A stretch of DNA of 64,000 nt from Solenopsis invicta (lineage: Eukaryota > Arthropoda > Insecta > Hymenoptera > Formicidae), in the NCBI RefSeq assembly GCF_016802725.1, contig NC_052671.1, forward strand, positions 8,599,501 through 8,663,500, given 5' to 3'. A program made the translations under genes and the position numbers. Below, piece by piece: positions 22,331-34,358 of this stretch. The first letter of the stretch is position 1. Each line of letters opens with the position of its first letter. The notes beneath the pieces are model-generated. The model worked only from the letters and a program-made list of their open reading frames with translations, did not search any database and had not been told where the DNA came from.

Positions 22331-24999
22331 AATTATTAACAAAACAAAAATGTAAAATAATAAGATTTATTATTTGCCATGCAATAACTTTGTTATTGCA
22401 CGAGAAGCGTAAATTAATTATATAAACAAAAATTAAACAAAAACTTTTCAATTTAGATTCAATCATTTGAGAGTCAATATTCTTATCCTTCTAATGAACA
22501 GAACCGTTGTACTCAGCAATAAATGTTATTATTCATGCTCTTTTTATTTACGCACTGACTATTTTCAGTGGCAAGCACGGTAGCAATTTTCCGTAACATG
22601 GTAGCGTAAATAGACGCAAATGCACTTACAGAACGATTCTCCTGCCCCATTCAATTCAATTCAATAACGACCAATTTTTCATGTAGAAGATAATAAATGA
22701 ACGGATTATAACAAACAAGGGAAATGCTAACACGAAATCTCGTAGGCTTATTAAATGTATCAGCAAAATATTACTCCCATTAAATATTAAATCCAGATAT
22801 TCAACCTTATAAATATTATCAACGATAGGGGAGTATATTCTTTCAAATGAAAGAAATAGAAGCAGTTCGAAACCTATCGAACTTCAAGCCGGCGATCTGA
22901 TAAACAGAAATCATCGAAGATTATTCGTAATATCCTCGCGATCGCTGCAAGAACGAGATCCCCGTTTCCGGAACGCTGAACGTCAGCGGAAAAGATCGCG
23001 CGCAATAAAGACACGCTATTTAACAAACAGATTTGCGCTCTAACGAGCGTCGAACATCCATCGCCGCTTAGAATTAGATCACGGCGGATAAGAAATGAAA
23101 AGAGACAAGCCATGAGAAATGGCAGAACGATCGGCCCGAGAACAAGCCTCTTGTTCATTCGGGTCAGTAAATCGCGCATTAATTTTAACGCGACCAGATC
23201 GGATTTTATTCAAAGGGGTAGATAAGCGATTGCGTTATGGAAATCGGATACGCCACTACCGTGACCGTCTCGCGCAATAGACGTTTTTCACGCAAAAGTG
23301 CATCTTATCGATCTTTAACTTAACCCACATTAGTAACGATAATGCTTGCTACTTCGTTATCACGAAGGATGCCACAGGCCAACTTCTCACATCGGCGTGA
23401 AGCTTTTATTGTAAGAACTAGCTTCATTGAAGCGTGAAATACTAAATAATTCAGTGACAGAGAGAACAGAGAAAGAGAGAGAGAGAGAAACAAACGAAAA
23501 CTGAAAGTATTCATACGTAAGAGAAACGTAACAATTATTTTCCCTTTTCCTAACATAACATATAAGTTTTTTCAAAGTAACAAAGTGTTCTGCAGAGAGT
23601 CACGCTATCTTCTAGCTCTCCCGCCTTTCTTGTCAGAAATGTATGCGTGAGATTGCATCAATAAAACGTTCTCATATGTTATTCAATTTTATCATAATTT
23701 ATAAAGGATATTCTCATATCTTATTTTATAAATTATGATAAAATTTTTAAAAAATTTAAGAAATAATTAAGCTTTGCAAATACAAAATAAATAAAAATTT
23801 AATTTTTACTTGATGTTTACAAAAAAATTTTATTCAATGCTAAATTACAACTTTAATGATGAAAAAAATCTCAAAAGTTCAAAATTTTTTAACTCTATTT
23901 GGAATCCTGCCATTTTGAACAATCAACCTACAATCCGGTAGAAATAGGTCACCAAGCACATTAAAATAATCTGTGCGTTTATTTTCAGATCTCTTTTGGA
24001 GCGTGGCGTATAAATTCCAAAAGTGCTTCTATTATTTTTAATCATCTAATGAGACAATGTAGTATGATCCGTGCAACACGATTCAACAAGTGTAACGTAA
24101 CGTAATGATGCAAAAAAAGAGAAACAGGAAGAAGAGTAGCAAGCTCTTCACGAGGAAGTGACTGCAAGTTGCAGCGCAATGAAATAGATACAGTGTATAA
24201 TTTATCAGAGGCACATCGTATCTTAAACCTGAGCCGTAAGATGCTCCTGTTCATTTATTTCTTTTTTTTTTTTGTATGCCACCGTCGCTATATCTCTCAT
24301 TTATATTTCTCAACGAGATGATATCTTTGCGCATTCATTAAAATTCGCAACCGTTATGTAATTACGAATGCGGAAATTCATTATTAATTATTTTGAATAA
24401 ATTCCGTTATTTTCGCGTCACATTTTTCAGATAAAAATTTTTATGATGTCACGTAATATCACGTTTAATGCTGCTACTGGTTCAGGCAGTCGCACGTTAA
24501 AACTGTAATTAATATCTTTTCAAGAACCAGTTTATAGGCCAATGCACGAGCCGGCGAACGCAAACAACACTTTATTCGGTTAGCAATTAGAATCAACAAG
24601 AATCAACATGCGGCTGAAAAAAAAAATTCGGGGGAGTAAAAATCAAAATAATTACTAATTCCTTTAAAAATATTGTAAATACTATACTTTAAATATTGCA
24701 TTACATTTTTGCTCGTATTAGTCGCATGGACATCCTTGTGTAAATTCTTCTAAGAAAGAACAAATCAATTTTACGAAATCTTTTAGAACAATTGCGTTCG
24801 TGAAGACTGATTACTATAAGAAAATCAATAATAAAAGTAAACGTTTTAATAACTTCACATGATTCAACAAATCACGTGGGCTAGTATTTAACAGTATTTG
24901 ATCGTTACGTCAGATGAGCTTGAGGTCTTACCTATGTCTCAATTAATTTGGTGGACCATCGAATCACTTCAAACGCGGTCGTTATACACACACCCGAGC

Positions 25000-25760
25000 G
25001 ATCTCGCGGAGCGCACGATCGCGAGAATACGTGAAAAAAAAAACCCGCTTTTACGGGGCACCACGCGAACTCGCCCGGATCCGCGCGCGATTACGTCTTC
25101 GCCGACCACCTGTACGTAAGAAAAGAAGAAACGTGTCGCCGGAAGATAATCGAACGCTTAGAATTGAACTCCGAAATCCGACCGGGTACCGCGACGCTCG
25201 AAGATTCGCGACGGAAGGAATGTAAGGAAGCGATTGCAACGTCGCGACACCGGGCGCGGCGGAGAAGCCGGACCGAAGCGAAGAAGAAGAGTGTCGGAAG
25301 ACGCGTGTCGACTACCCGGACGATCTTTCGACAATGCGGTGCACGGCTGACTGGCTGCCCGACAAGTCGTGCTCGCGTATACCCAGGTTGGAGAAGGTTG
25401 GAGAAGGTTCGTAGCGGGCCGAGGAAGAGGGTACGGTGCACGCGCGCTCGCCTAGCCGTGAGGAGGCGAGCCGGCCGAACGAAGGTGGAGCGCACGCCTG
25501 GCCGGTGTGCGCGGGCCTTAGGACCCGTTATACCCGACGGTGCTACGAGATCCGCCCGAGTTGAACAACCTTCGCCCGTCGCCCGTCGCCCGTCGTCGTT
25601 ACCCGCCTGATACAACGCGTATGCTAAGCGCGAGCGAGTGGCTCTTTCCGCTGCCGCCGACGACCGACGACGATCGATGCGCGAAGTGGGTGAACTTGAC
25701 GTACGGTGCACATTGCAGTACGGTATCTCTCGAATGTTCGAGCGGTTCCGCATTCAGGAA
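25000..25760. other. CpG-rich island
   Basis: This is a sharply bounded GC- and CpG-dense block inside AT-rich DNA. It gives long overlapping ORFs on both strands (for example 220 codons on minus, 148 on plus), all Arg-rich and without domains, as expected from CpG-rich DNA lacking stops. It may be a promoter with a noncoding first exon of a gene whose coding part is elsewhere. No TATA box or clear donor decides the strand. Confidence 0.4.
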
Positions 25761-26422
25761 GGGGAGCGGGGTGGAGGAAGGGCACGAATTTAAATTCGAT
25801 TTGTTTCTTACGAAAATTGAAGCGGAGTGCATTTTGAAGATAAATTCGAAGAGGTACTCTGAAAATGCGAATACCTTCAATAGTGTATGAAATAAAAAGG
25901 GAACCTTTATTCAAAATTGTTCAGGAAGAATAAGAGATCAATACAATTAGCTATTTTGAAAAGGCCTATCTTCTAAAATGTATATGCAATAGAAATAAAA
26001 AAATTTTACTTGTTCAAAAGTTAACTGTTCGCAAAAGAATATGAGATCAATACAATTAGCCAAGTCTTAATAGAAGAAAAAACTTTGAGAAGCCATATAT
26101 TGTACAAACTCAGTCACAAATTCTTTGAATAAAAATGGATAAGTAATTGGGGCAATTGCCCAAAAATTAGTCACAAAATAATTACGTAATATAATCGTAA
26201 TTTTAACAAAATTTACAATTCCATTTGCATAAAATAATCTTTGCGAATAATATAGTGACCTGTTTCGAATGAAGGCTCGTAATTCTGAAAGAACGCTTCA
26301 AATAAATCGTAAAATCAATGAATAGATGACAAACCGATTTAAATAAATCAGGCATAATGCAATTACGAAATGGATCGTCAAACTGGATCAGGAAGTCGAC
26401 ATTTCTATTAGATCAGGAAGAA

Positions 26423-26508
26423 AAGTGAATAGCCGAACTTTCACGAGTGTGGATGCTGTTATCGGTATCAGCATCTATGTGCACCCGTGAAAGTTCTAAT
26501 ATTCACTT
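26423..26508. other. 86-nt hairpin of pre-miRNA size
   Basis: The outer arms 'aagtgaat' and 'attcactt' pair perfectly. Then comes a 3x3 internal loop, a nearly continuous stem around 'gaactttcacg', a 4-base bulge, and a second stem 'gatgctg/cagcatc' closing a small loop. Pairing with small loops and a bulge resembles a microRNA precursor, but a degenerate palindromic MITE would look similar. Confidence 0.4.
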
Positions 26509-29435
26509 CGTTGTTACGCCGTAATAAACATCGCAATGCTCCAGATAGAATTGATGCATAATGTATGCGTCTATACTTAGTTAACTGAAAAATGTTCTCA
26601 TTGACATTTCCGGCATAACGGTGAGCAAAACAAGAATGTAGTTAAGGTTTCTAGATCGGAAATTTATGTTTCAGATTTTGGTGTATAAATCAAATTACTT
26701 TCGAAAAATACCGCTATCCCTTTTTGATCATTTTTATATAAAAATATATTATAATGAATTAAAAGTTAAAAAAAGTAATGGAATAATTTAATTAATATTA
26801 TAGATATTGGCACATATTATATAAAAAGTAAAGAAGTTACTTTATAAGCGCTACAATATTCTTAGAATATTGTACGAGTATTATTAAAAATTAAAACAAT
26901 ATTAAAATAATATTCCAAGAATATTAGTCAATATTTTTAATATTACGAGAATATTATATTAATGTTATACGCCCGTTAAAAAAAAAATAATATTCTTATA
27001 TTATTTCAGTATCCGTGGAATATTATATAATTGTTCTACGAATATTATTTGTGATCAATTAATGTGAATTATGCATAAGATATTCATAAACATTATAATT
27101 ATTACATTCAAAATTACAATATTCCCAATAATTAAAAATATTGATGTAAATAATATTATTTACTTCTTGTATAATGTTCGTATAAAATGATCAAAGGTGG
27201 GCAGATAACTATTTTCTATTAATATTAAATAATCTTTTAGAATATTAAATAATATTATACCGCTTATAGAATACTTTTTTCTGTGCATCTAGATGAAATA
27301 TTCTTTTTCTTCATCAGTCATGACATCAATAAATTATTCAAATAATTGCCTCATAAAAATTGGTGCAGAGTTCGAATTGAATAACGTTTCCAGCAAGAGT
27401 CGAGTTAGATGAGAACTACTGTTAGTTAATAATATCGAGCAACTTTGTTCCAGCCCATCTATTACGTCCGGCATCTTTACATTCTGACAGCATGATGAAG
27501 GGTTCGCGTTATCGGTGATGAGGCAATGCGTGATGCTAACTGATGGTTAATTCAGGAAACGGTTTTTCCTGAATGCGTCGGGAATGCTAGCGGGTGTCGA
27601 TCGAGAGGAGAAGAGCGCATTCCAGGCGACAGACTCAGAAACCGAGAAACGGAAAACTCCTAAGGTCGGAACTCGAAGAATCAGACGCGCGAGGGAAATG
27701 TCTCCCAATCGACAAAAGCGCCGTGGACCTGTTTTTAATGACGCAGTCCCGGCAGTTTCCAGTGCGTACCAGTGATCCACTTACCGCGGTAACGCATATA
27801 ATCAGACGATTCCTGATCTTCGGAGGAAAAACATTCGCTTCCGCCTCGCGGACGCGGACGCGACTGTGAAATAGCTCCGTAGTGATAATAATTTTGCAAA
27901 AAAGTTCACGGTAACGCTAACTCGTGTAATCAAGAGCAGGCTTTTTCTTTGTAACAACGTTACAAAAAAATGCGAACGCGTTATCTCAGTCAGTAAGGAT
28001 ACGCTGAATTACGAGTTAAGTGGTTCAGCCACCATCTGCGGTCTCGAAGTGGAATAATAAGCAGAGAAAGGACAAGTCATGGCATTTAGCGGCAAAAGAG
28101 CTTCTCGTAAATCTTCTTATTTTTTTCACTTACTTCCAACATACGTGTATGATTATATAGTTCCGAAAGTAATTTTAATGGAAAAATACCCATTGAGAGC
28201 CTCACGACTCTGCTAGTCATCCTCTCGTGCAAGCAATACAAAATATTTCCGCCGAACAAAGAACAAGATCAAGTTGGACTGAAGCAAGAAATGGAAATTG
28301 ATTTAGCAAGTTTATCAACAATAAGTAACGAATCAATTTTTTTTTTTTTTGCAACGCCATTTCTCGAAATATCTACGTGACTTGCAGAAGCGATTTTCCT
28401 GTACGGAATTCATATTTATTTTCCCCTCTTGATAAATAAAGACTGGAAATATACTGAGGTCCATCGAAGGTATCAGGTTTGAGAGTCCAAAAAAAAAGCC
28501 AAAGCCGGACCCGGAAGGTACGTAATAACCGAACGTGCCGGTCGGTTGTCCCAGAATCATCCTCCGCCGCCTCGGCTCTTATGTGGGACATAGCGGCACT
28601 TCTTGCGGGCTTAGATACCTTCGCCGGCTGACAGCAAGTGGAGTCGCGTCGACGTCATCGCCGGGGAACCATTTCTGAATTAATTTCTACGCGAGCGCGT
28701 CTCCACGGACCTAGATTAGTGCCTGGCTGAATGTTCCTCGCGATGGAAGACACGATCGAATTATCGGTCGATGGCAGATGACGTATGATAATATGAATTG
28801 CAAATAGCGAAGCAGTTTAATTCATTGCTCGAGCGCTTTGATAAATGAAGTATGCTTTTGATACATAAGATAGTTAGACGGTTGGCGAGGCGTTGAGTAG
28901 CGGTGAGATAATAATATGGTAATTAGAAATTGTAATGAGAGACGAAATCATATTGCCTTTAGATTCTCTTCTATTTTTCTTTGCACGTATTTTATTAAAC
29001 CAGCGACTATATTGTTGTGTAATAAGCAATTAGTCACGAATGAAAGCAGACAGGCAGAAAAGCTTCAAGTGCATGCACGAACATTGATATATTGGCAATT
29101 TCCGTATAGCTTCCTATAGCACTTCGAAAAACAAATTGAAACGAATGGATTATTCCTTTCTCTTTCTTTTCTCATAATGCTTTAGAGGTATCTCATTATT
29201 ACATTATCAAACTCACCATCCTTGATTTTTCTCATCAATATAGAGAAATTTTTTTTTATACTTTTGATTCGAGTAATTTCACTGAATACATTTGTCATAT
29301 GCTCACGTTTATAATTAAAGCGTCGGGTGGACTTGGATAAAAAACAATGAGTTATGGCTACGATGAATCATAGCTTGATCTCATATTTTGTTTTATATTT
29401 GTTACGACGGCATACAAAACTATCCAACACTTTAA

Positions 29436-29932
29436 TTAGGGTTGAGTGAATTAATGTTTTTTTAACTAAATTAAGTCAATGGCTTATAAAATTAATTCAG
29501 TTACGTAAAAAATTATATGAACCAAAAATTAACTAATTAAAAGATATGTTAAAATTAAATTAAGTCAACTTTAAAATTAAATTTGAGAAAAATTATTCAT
29601 ATTAAATTAGAAATTTGTAAGTCTTTAAAATTAAATTATTCAAAACAATTAATATTTTATTAAATTAAATTTACATGAAATGATAAAGAAATATTACTTG
29701 TTATGTGAGAATGTATTGTGAGAATTTTTTTCTTTTATAAAATTTTTCTTCTTTTACATAGATAAACCTTTAACTTGCAAAAAAGTTAATAAATTAAAAT
29801 TTATGAGTTTCCAAAATATCTAATTAAAGTTAAAAATTAAATTATTTAAAATTATCAAGTTATATTAAAAGTTATTAAATTTTAATTTTATTATTTAACT
29901 TGTAACTTTTTACTAGTTACTACCCTACCCCG
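29436..29932 (+). mobile_element. MITE 3, copy 2 (uninterrupted)
   Basis: The element starts 'ttagggttgag' and ends 'taccctacccc', with inverted-type ends and an AT-rich body collinear with 21732-22330. Around 29760 it reads 'cttttacatagataaac', where copy 1 has MITE 2 inserted at the corresponding TA. This copy therefore shows the pre-insertion state. Confidence 0.6.
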
Positions 29933-30335
29933 ACATTAATGATAAATTTTAGGGATTTGTAGTTACAATACAAGTACAAATAAAACGTAAGAAGAAGTGC
30001 CATCTTGATCAAAACGGATCTTATTGCTTAATATTTTCATTCATAAAATATATTTTTTGCTTCTATAAACTACGTGCCAAATTTGTCAAATTTAAGACGC
30101 AAATGTAAACTGCTACTAGAGATAATATTAATTCGTCAAATTTTAATAATGAACTATAAGCATCTTAAAAACTGTAAAAATTTATTTCAAAAAAATGTCA
30201 TCTTAGCCAGGATTCGAATATAAATCGTCATTATATTTACTGATAATATTAATTTATTATATTTAGTAATAATGTTACGCAAAGTAAAGTTTGTTTTTGT
30301 TCAAAATACAAAAATAAAAATTATTTAACTACTAC

Positions 30336-30415
30336 TCTTATATTATTATATTATTATATTATTAGATTATTATATTATTATACTTTTATATTATTATATT
30401 ATTATGTTATTATTA
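30336..30415 (+). repeat. ATT/TATTA-rich microsatellite
   Basis: Repeated 'tattatatta' units with a few substitutions, followed by a poly-T run. Confidence 0.9.
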
Positions 30416-31405
30416 TTTTTTTTTTTTAAATCTATTCCGCGCAAAATTAGATGATTTTAATACATTAAAAAAATTAGTCACATTTCGAGGCAAATAAATT
30501 TTCTCTTATTAATAGATTTTTTCAAAGTTATAACAAAAATTCTTAATTTATGAAAAAACCGTATTTTCATTCTTCTTAAAATAGAAAAATTTGGTATAAA
30601 CTTATAACAACAAATTACTTAACGTAAATATTTTCTCAATGTAAAAATAAAATAAAAAATATTCCTTTAATAAAATTATTAGATTTCGATAATCGGCCAT
30701 TTATTAAACTAAAAAAGATAATTAAATTCATTTAATATCGTAATATTATTACTTTCATAGCATTTTGTATTGTAATACCAAAAATTTATTCAGTACACAA
30801 TTTAATTAACTTGAAAATATGTGTAAAATTATACAAAGAATATCAGCATAAAAATTCAATTATGATCAAATTTGTTTTTATAAATTGAAATATTCTCCTC
30901 TTATTATTAATTAAAAAAAAGAAATGAAATATTTTCAATATTTATTATACGCAGCACACTGAATGTTTCGTAACAACAACTAATCAGCTGGCATACGGCC
31001 TTGACTCTTCATCTCTGCGGCGCGGTATAGCGGATTATTCTGTATGTACATACGCAAGGTCGCGGCCACGGGGCTGCCATTTGTAAAGTTCAAGATAGAA
31101 CATAGCGGCATTTGCCGCGCGTTCCATGTATCATCGTGTTATTATACTTTCGAAAGGAGGGAAGAGAGGATGCTGGATCGCTGTTAGTGGTAGAGCGATC
31201 ACTTGTCGAGTGAAAGACTCCAAGAGAATTTGATTCCTATCATATAATTACATATAAAAGAAATTTTTAAGTTGAAAATTTATTCCATCAAAGTGGTGAT
31301 ATGAAAACCACAAATCCCAAAGAAACTGGGTAATAACATATGCTATTTCTATCTCAAACCCCGTAATGCTTTGCGTTTTAATAAAGAACAAAATTTCTCA
31401 ATATA

Positions 31406-31408
<3 letters not shown>

Positions 31409-31436
<28 letters not shown>

Positions 31437-31440
31437 AGAG
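31409..31440 (+). repeat. (GA)n microsatellite
   Basis: Run of ga dinucleotides continuing into purine-rich sequence. Confidence 0.85.
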
Positions 31441-34292
31441 AAAAAGAAATAAAAAGGACAAATCTCTTTCAAAGTGCGGAAAGTTTATCTCCTATACAAT
31501 TAGCAATTATCGTTCTGTGTAATTAATTTAAACTCATGATTAATGATTCGTGAACATATTGAAACAACAAATAATTTCTTTACAAATCTTTTACAGTGTT
31601 TTAAGATGTTTGTTAGTATCAACGTATCATTAAATTGTTTGTCAATTGTTAATTTGTAATATTACGTATTTTTTGAGTTTTAGGATACGTGTTTCAAGAT
31701 TAACAAACAATCGGTACGCAATTTGCATGCGCTGCAAATTATATAATTCGCAAAATTATTATTTTCAAAATCCACTTTGACCGGATATGGCACTTTCTTA
31801 TATGTAACAAACGGTTGGTTTATCAAAGCAAATATTATATTTCATGTAAAATTTTTTTTATTAAAAAACTCATCGATACCGTATAAAATTCGAAATTAAA
31901 TATTTTATTTGTAATTTCAATCAAATCATTTAATTAATCAACGAAAAAGCATGATTCATCTATCTTTTATTAATATAAGTATGTATGTACTTTGCGATAC
32001 TTATACGTTCGAAGTGCGTTACGCGTAGCGAATTTTGATTGTATGTTTCCGGGCGATCCATCGCATCCCAATTAGACGTTAATACGACTACATTAATCGC
32101 ATCGATATTGCACAGTATCTGAGTAAAGATGTTATTTTCTCATTTCTCGCTTATTATAACACGACAATCGAGGATGCGGAACGGATCGGCACTGAGCCGA
32201 CCCCTGTCGCGATAATTAACAAGTTACTACCGTAATTAAGTCCGTATTTTAATATCTGTCAGCTGCGTACATTCGGTATTTATACATCGATGATTTGCTA
32301 AAACTCCTCACCATTCTACGTTCGTCCGTATTTCTGTACTTTGCGAGACATCGTGTGTCGAGCGGATTGCAGCCTGATAGGCTCGTAGTTTTTCAACATT
32401 ATTTCTCTACGAGGTAAAGTACACATCGCGTGGTATTATAGTAGGATCGAAAATGCCACGTGTGAAGTACCGTGCGATTATCGTGATCTAATGATTGGTA
32501 CGCGCGATCGTAACCGTGTTTTTGTGTGCAAGTGTTGTGTGGGTACCATGAGCGAAGAAATAGCAATGGAGAATCAATAGAGAAGGAAAAGACCCGGAAG
32601 ATGTCGTACGACGATGGAATAACAATGGTGATAAGTAATTTATTATTTATTATTTTTTGTTTTTTACCCATAAAATTAATAAATTTAAATATCTCCATTT
32701 ATTTGAATAATTCATACTAACATATAAAATTTACACACAGAATGAACAATTTTGTTGAAGTATCTAAGTATTTAGCTAGACACAGAACTGAAAATAATTT
32801 TATTGGCCCTTTAAAATAACTGCGACGGGTGTTCAAATATAATGAATGCTGCAAAAAATTTTGACAGTCTAGCAATGTGTATTTGGAGAGTCCAATATAA
32901 TTATTTTGGTGGCCTAACAAAATTATTTTCAGATCTGTATCTAGCTAAATTTTTAGATACTTTAGCAAAACTGTTCTTCTCGTGTAAAAAAAAACTTTTA
33001 TTTACAAAATTTTATAAGAATTTATACTCAAAAAAATTTTTCTTAATAATTTAATAATCACTTTTTTCAGATATTAAAGATGAATAAAAAATTTTACGCA
33101 TAATAATTATTTTTCAAGATTAATTATTTTGGATATAACTATAATTCGGATTATCTACATTTTTTATATTTTATCAATTAAAGGCAATGAATTTGAAAAT
33201 GCAGATGAATATAACATTTCGTATCGTAAATCTATATCGTAAATCTATTTCCTTGAAATAAATGTTTGAAGATGGATTAATACATAGGTACAGCGTAAAC
33301 AATATCTATGGACTACAAACAGACCAGCAGACATAGGCAGCTATAGACAAAGAGAGATAGTTTTCTATAGACACCTATAGACTAAATAAATATAGGTATC
33401 TATGGATGTATGTCTACAAATTAATATTTGCAAATGTTTTAACTATGAATTATGTATGTACATCTTCAATTCATATTATACAAGAATACGTACATTTGCA
33501 CAGTTCATAAAATAAAGCTCACTGTTATCAATATATCAATCAGTTTAGTCACTTACCAGCAGCTGTAAAGACGTTTCGTTTCTTAAACAGCAACGGAAGT
33601 ATATAATTATTATTACAAGCGTTAATTACAAAACGCACAAATCATTCGAAGTAATTGTCGTGTCATTAATCTTGACACCATATTACGACGAGCAATCGCT
33701 CAGAACTGCCCAACTGTAATGACGATCATATTATCACCATGTTGATCATCAAACTAATAAAGGGTTGCTCGTACCGGTGGAGCAAAATAGAAACAAGAGA
33801 AAGGACCAGTCGTGGCATCATTTATTCCGGAAGACTACACCGCCGGAATTTCTGATTACGATAAGCGTTAATTCGTTGGACGAGTAGATCGCAGATATAA
33901 ACCGCTGACGCGCCGCAAGATAAGATAGAAGAAGCGCACGTGGAATGATCAGGTACCGGTATTTGAGCAGAAACGGTAATTGGCACCTCGACTACTGCGA
34001 CTACCATCTCGTGCACGTACACACGTGGAATGAGAGAGAAATCCTTGTCACAGAATTCTCCAGTAATATTTCAAAAAAAAAAAAAAAAAAAAAAATGACA
34101 GTAAAAAAAGATAAACGTCGTTTGACATTGACATTTATGGAAAATGTTAATTGCCTCGATGACTGTAAATGACTGCTATTATACGTTGAAAAAGAAGTAT
34201 TTTGAAATGTAAAATAGAAAAATTAATGAGGCTAGTACAACCTATACTTATAATTATTATATAACAGTAATAACATCCTTAAGGAAATGTTG

Positions 34293-34358
34293 AAGTGACG
34301 GACTTTCTGATATTACGGAATTTTCTTCGAATCCGTAATGTTAGAATGTCTGTCACTT
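34293..34358 (+). other. 66-nt hairpin with G-U-rich 28-bp stem
   Basis: Bases 34293-34320 pair with 34331-34358 over 28 positions. The differences are mostly G-U wobbles when read as a plus-strand RNA, and the loop is about 10 bases. Wobble rather than mismatch on one strand hints that an RNA made from that strand may be selected to fold. It is short for an insect microRNA precursor unless flanking pairs extend it. Confidence 0.4.

Larger units (their letters stand above)
20011..24990. other. gene-free region with dispersed repeats
   Basis: Only short, unsupported ORFs are present. There is a GC-richer patch at about 21.3-21.5 kb, an old repeat (21.73-22.33 kb) carrying a MITE insertion, and AT-rich DNA elsewhere. 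A 101-codon minus-strand ORF at 22874-23179 shows no domain, and I treat it as chance. Confidence 0.5.

Noticed and set aside
25091..25753. 220-codon minus-strand ORF in the CpG island
   Set aside because: Overlaps a 148-codon ORF on the other strand, is Arg/Ser-rich without a domain, and is explained by absence of AT-rich stop codons in CpG-rich DNA.
31165..31240. tRNA-like stretch ('agtggtagagcg', a 7-base loop with GTC, 'tttgattcc')
   Set aside because: The D-arm and anticodon-arm resemblance is fair, but the acceptor and T stems do not pair, so it is at best a decayed tRNA or SINE fragment.
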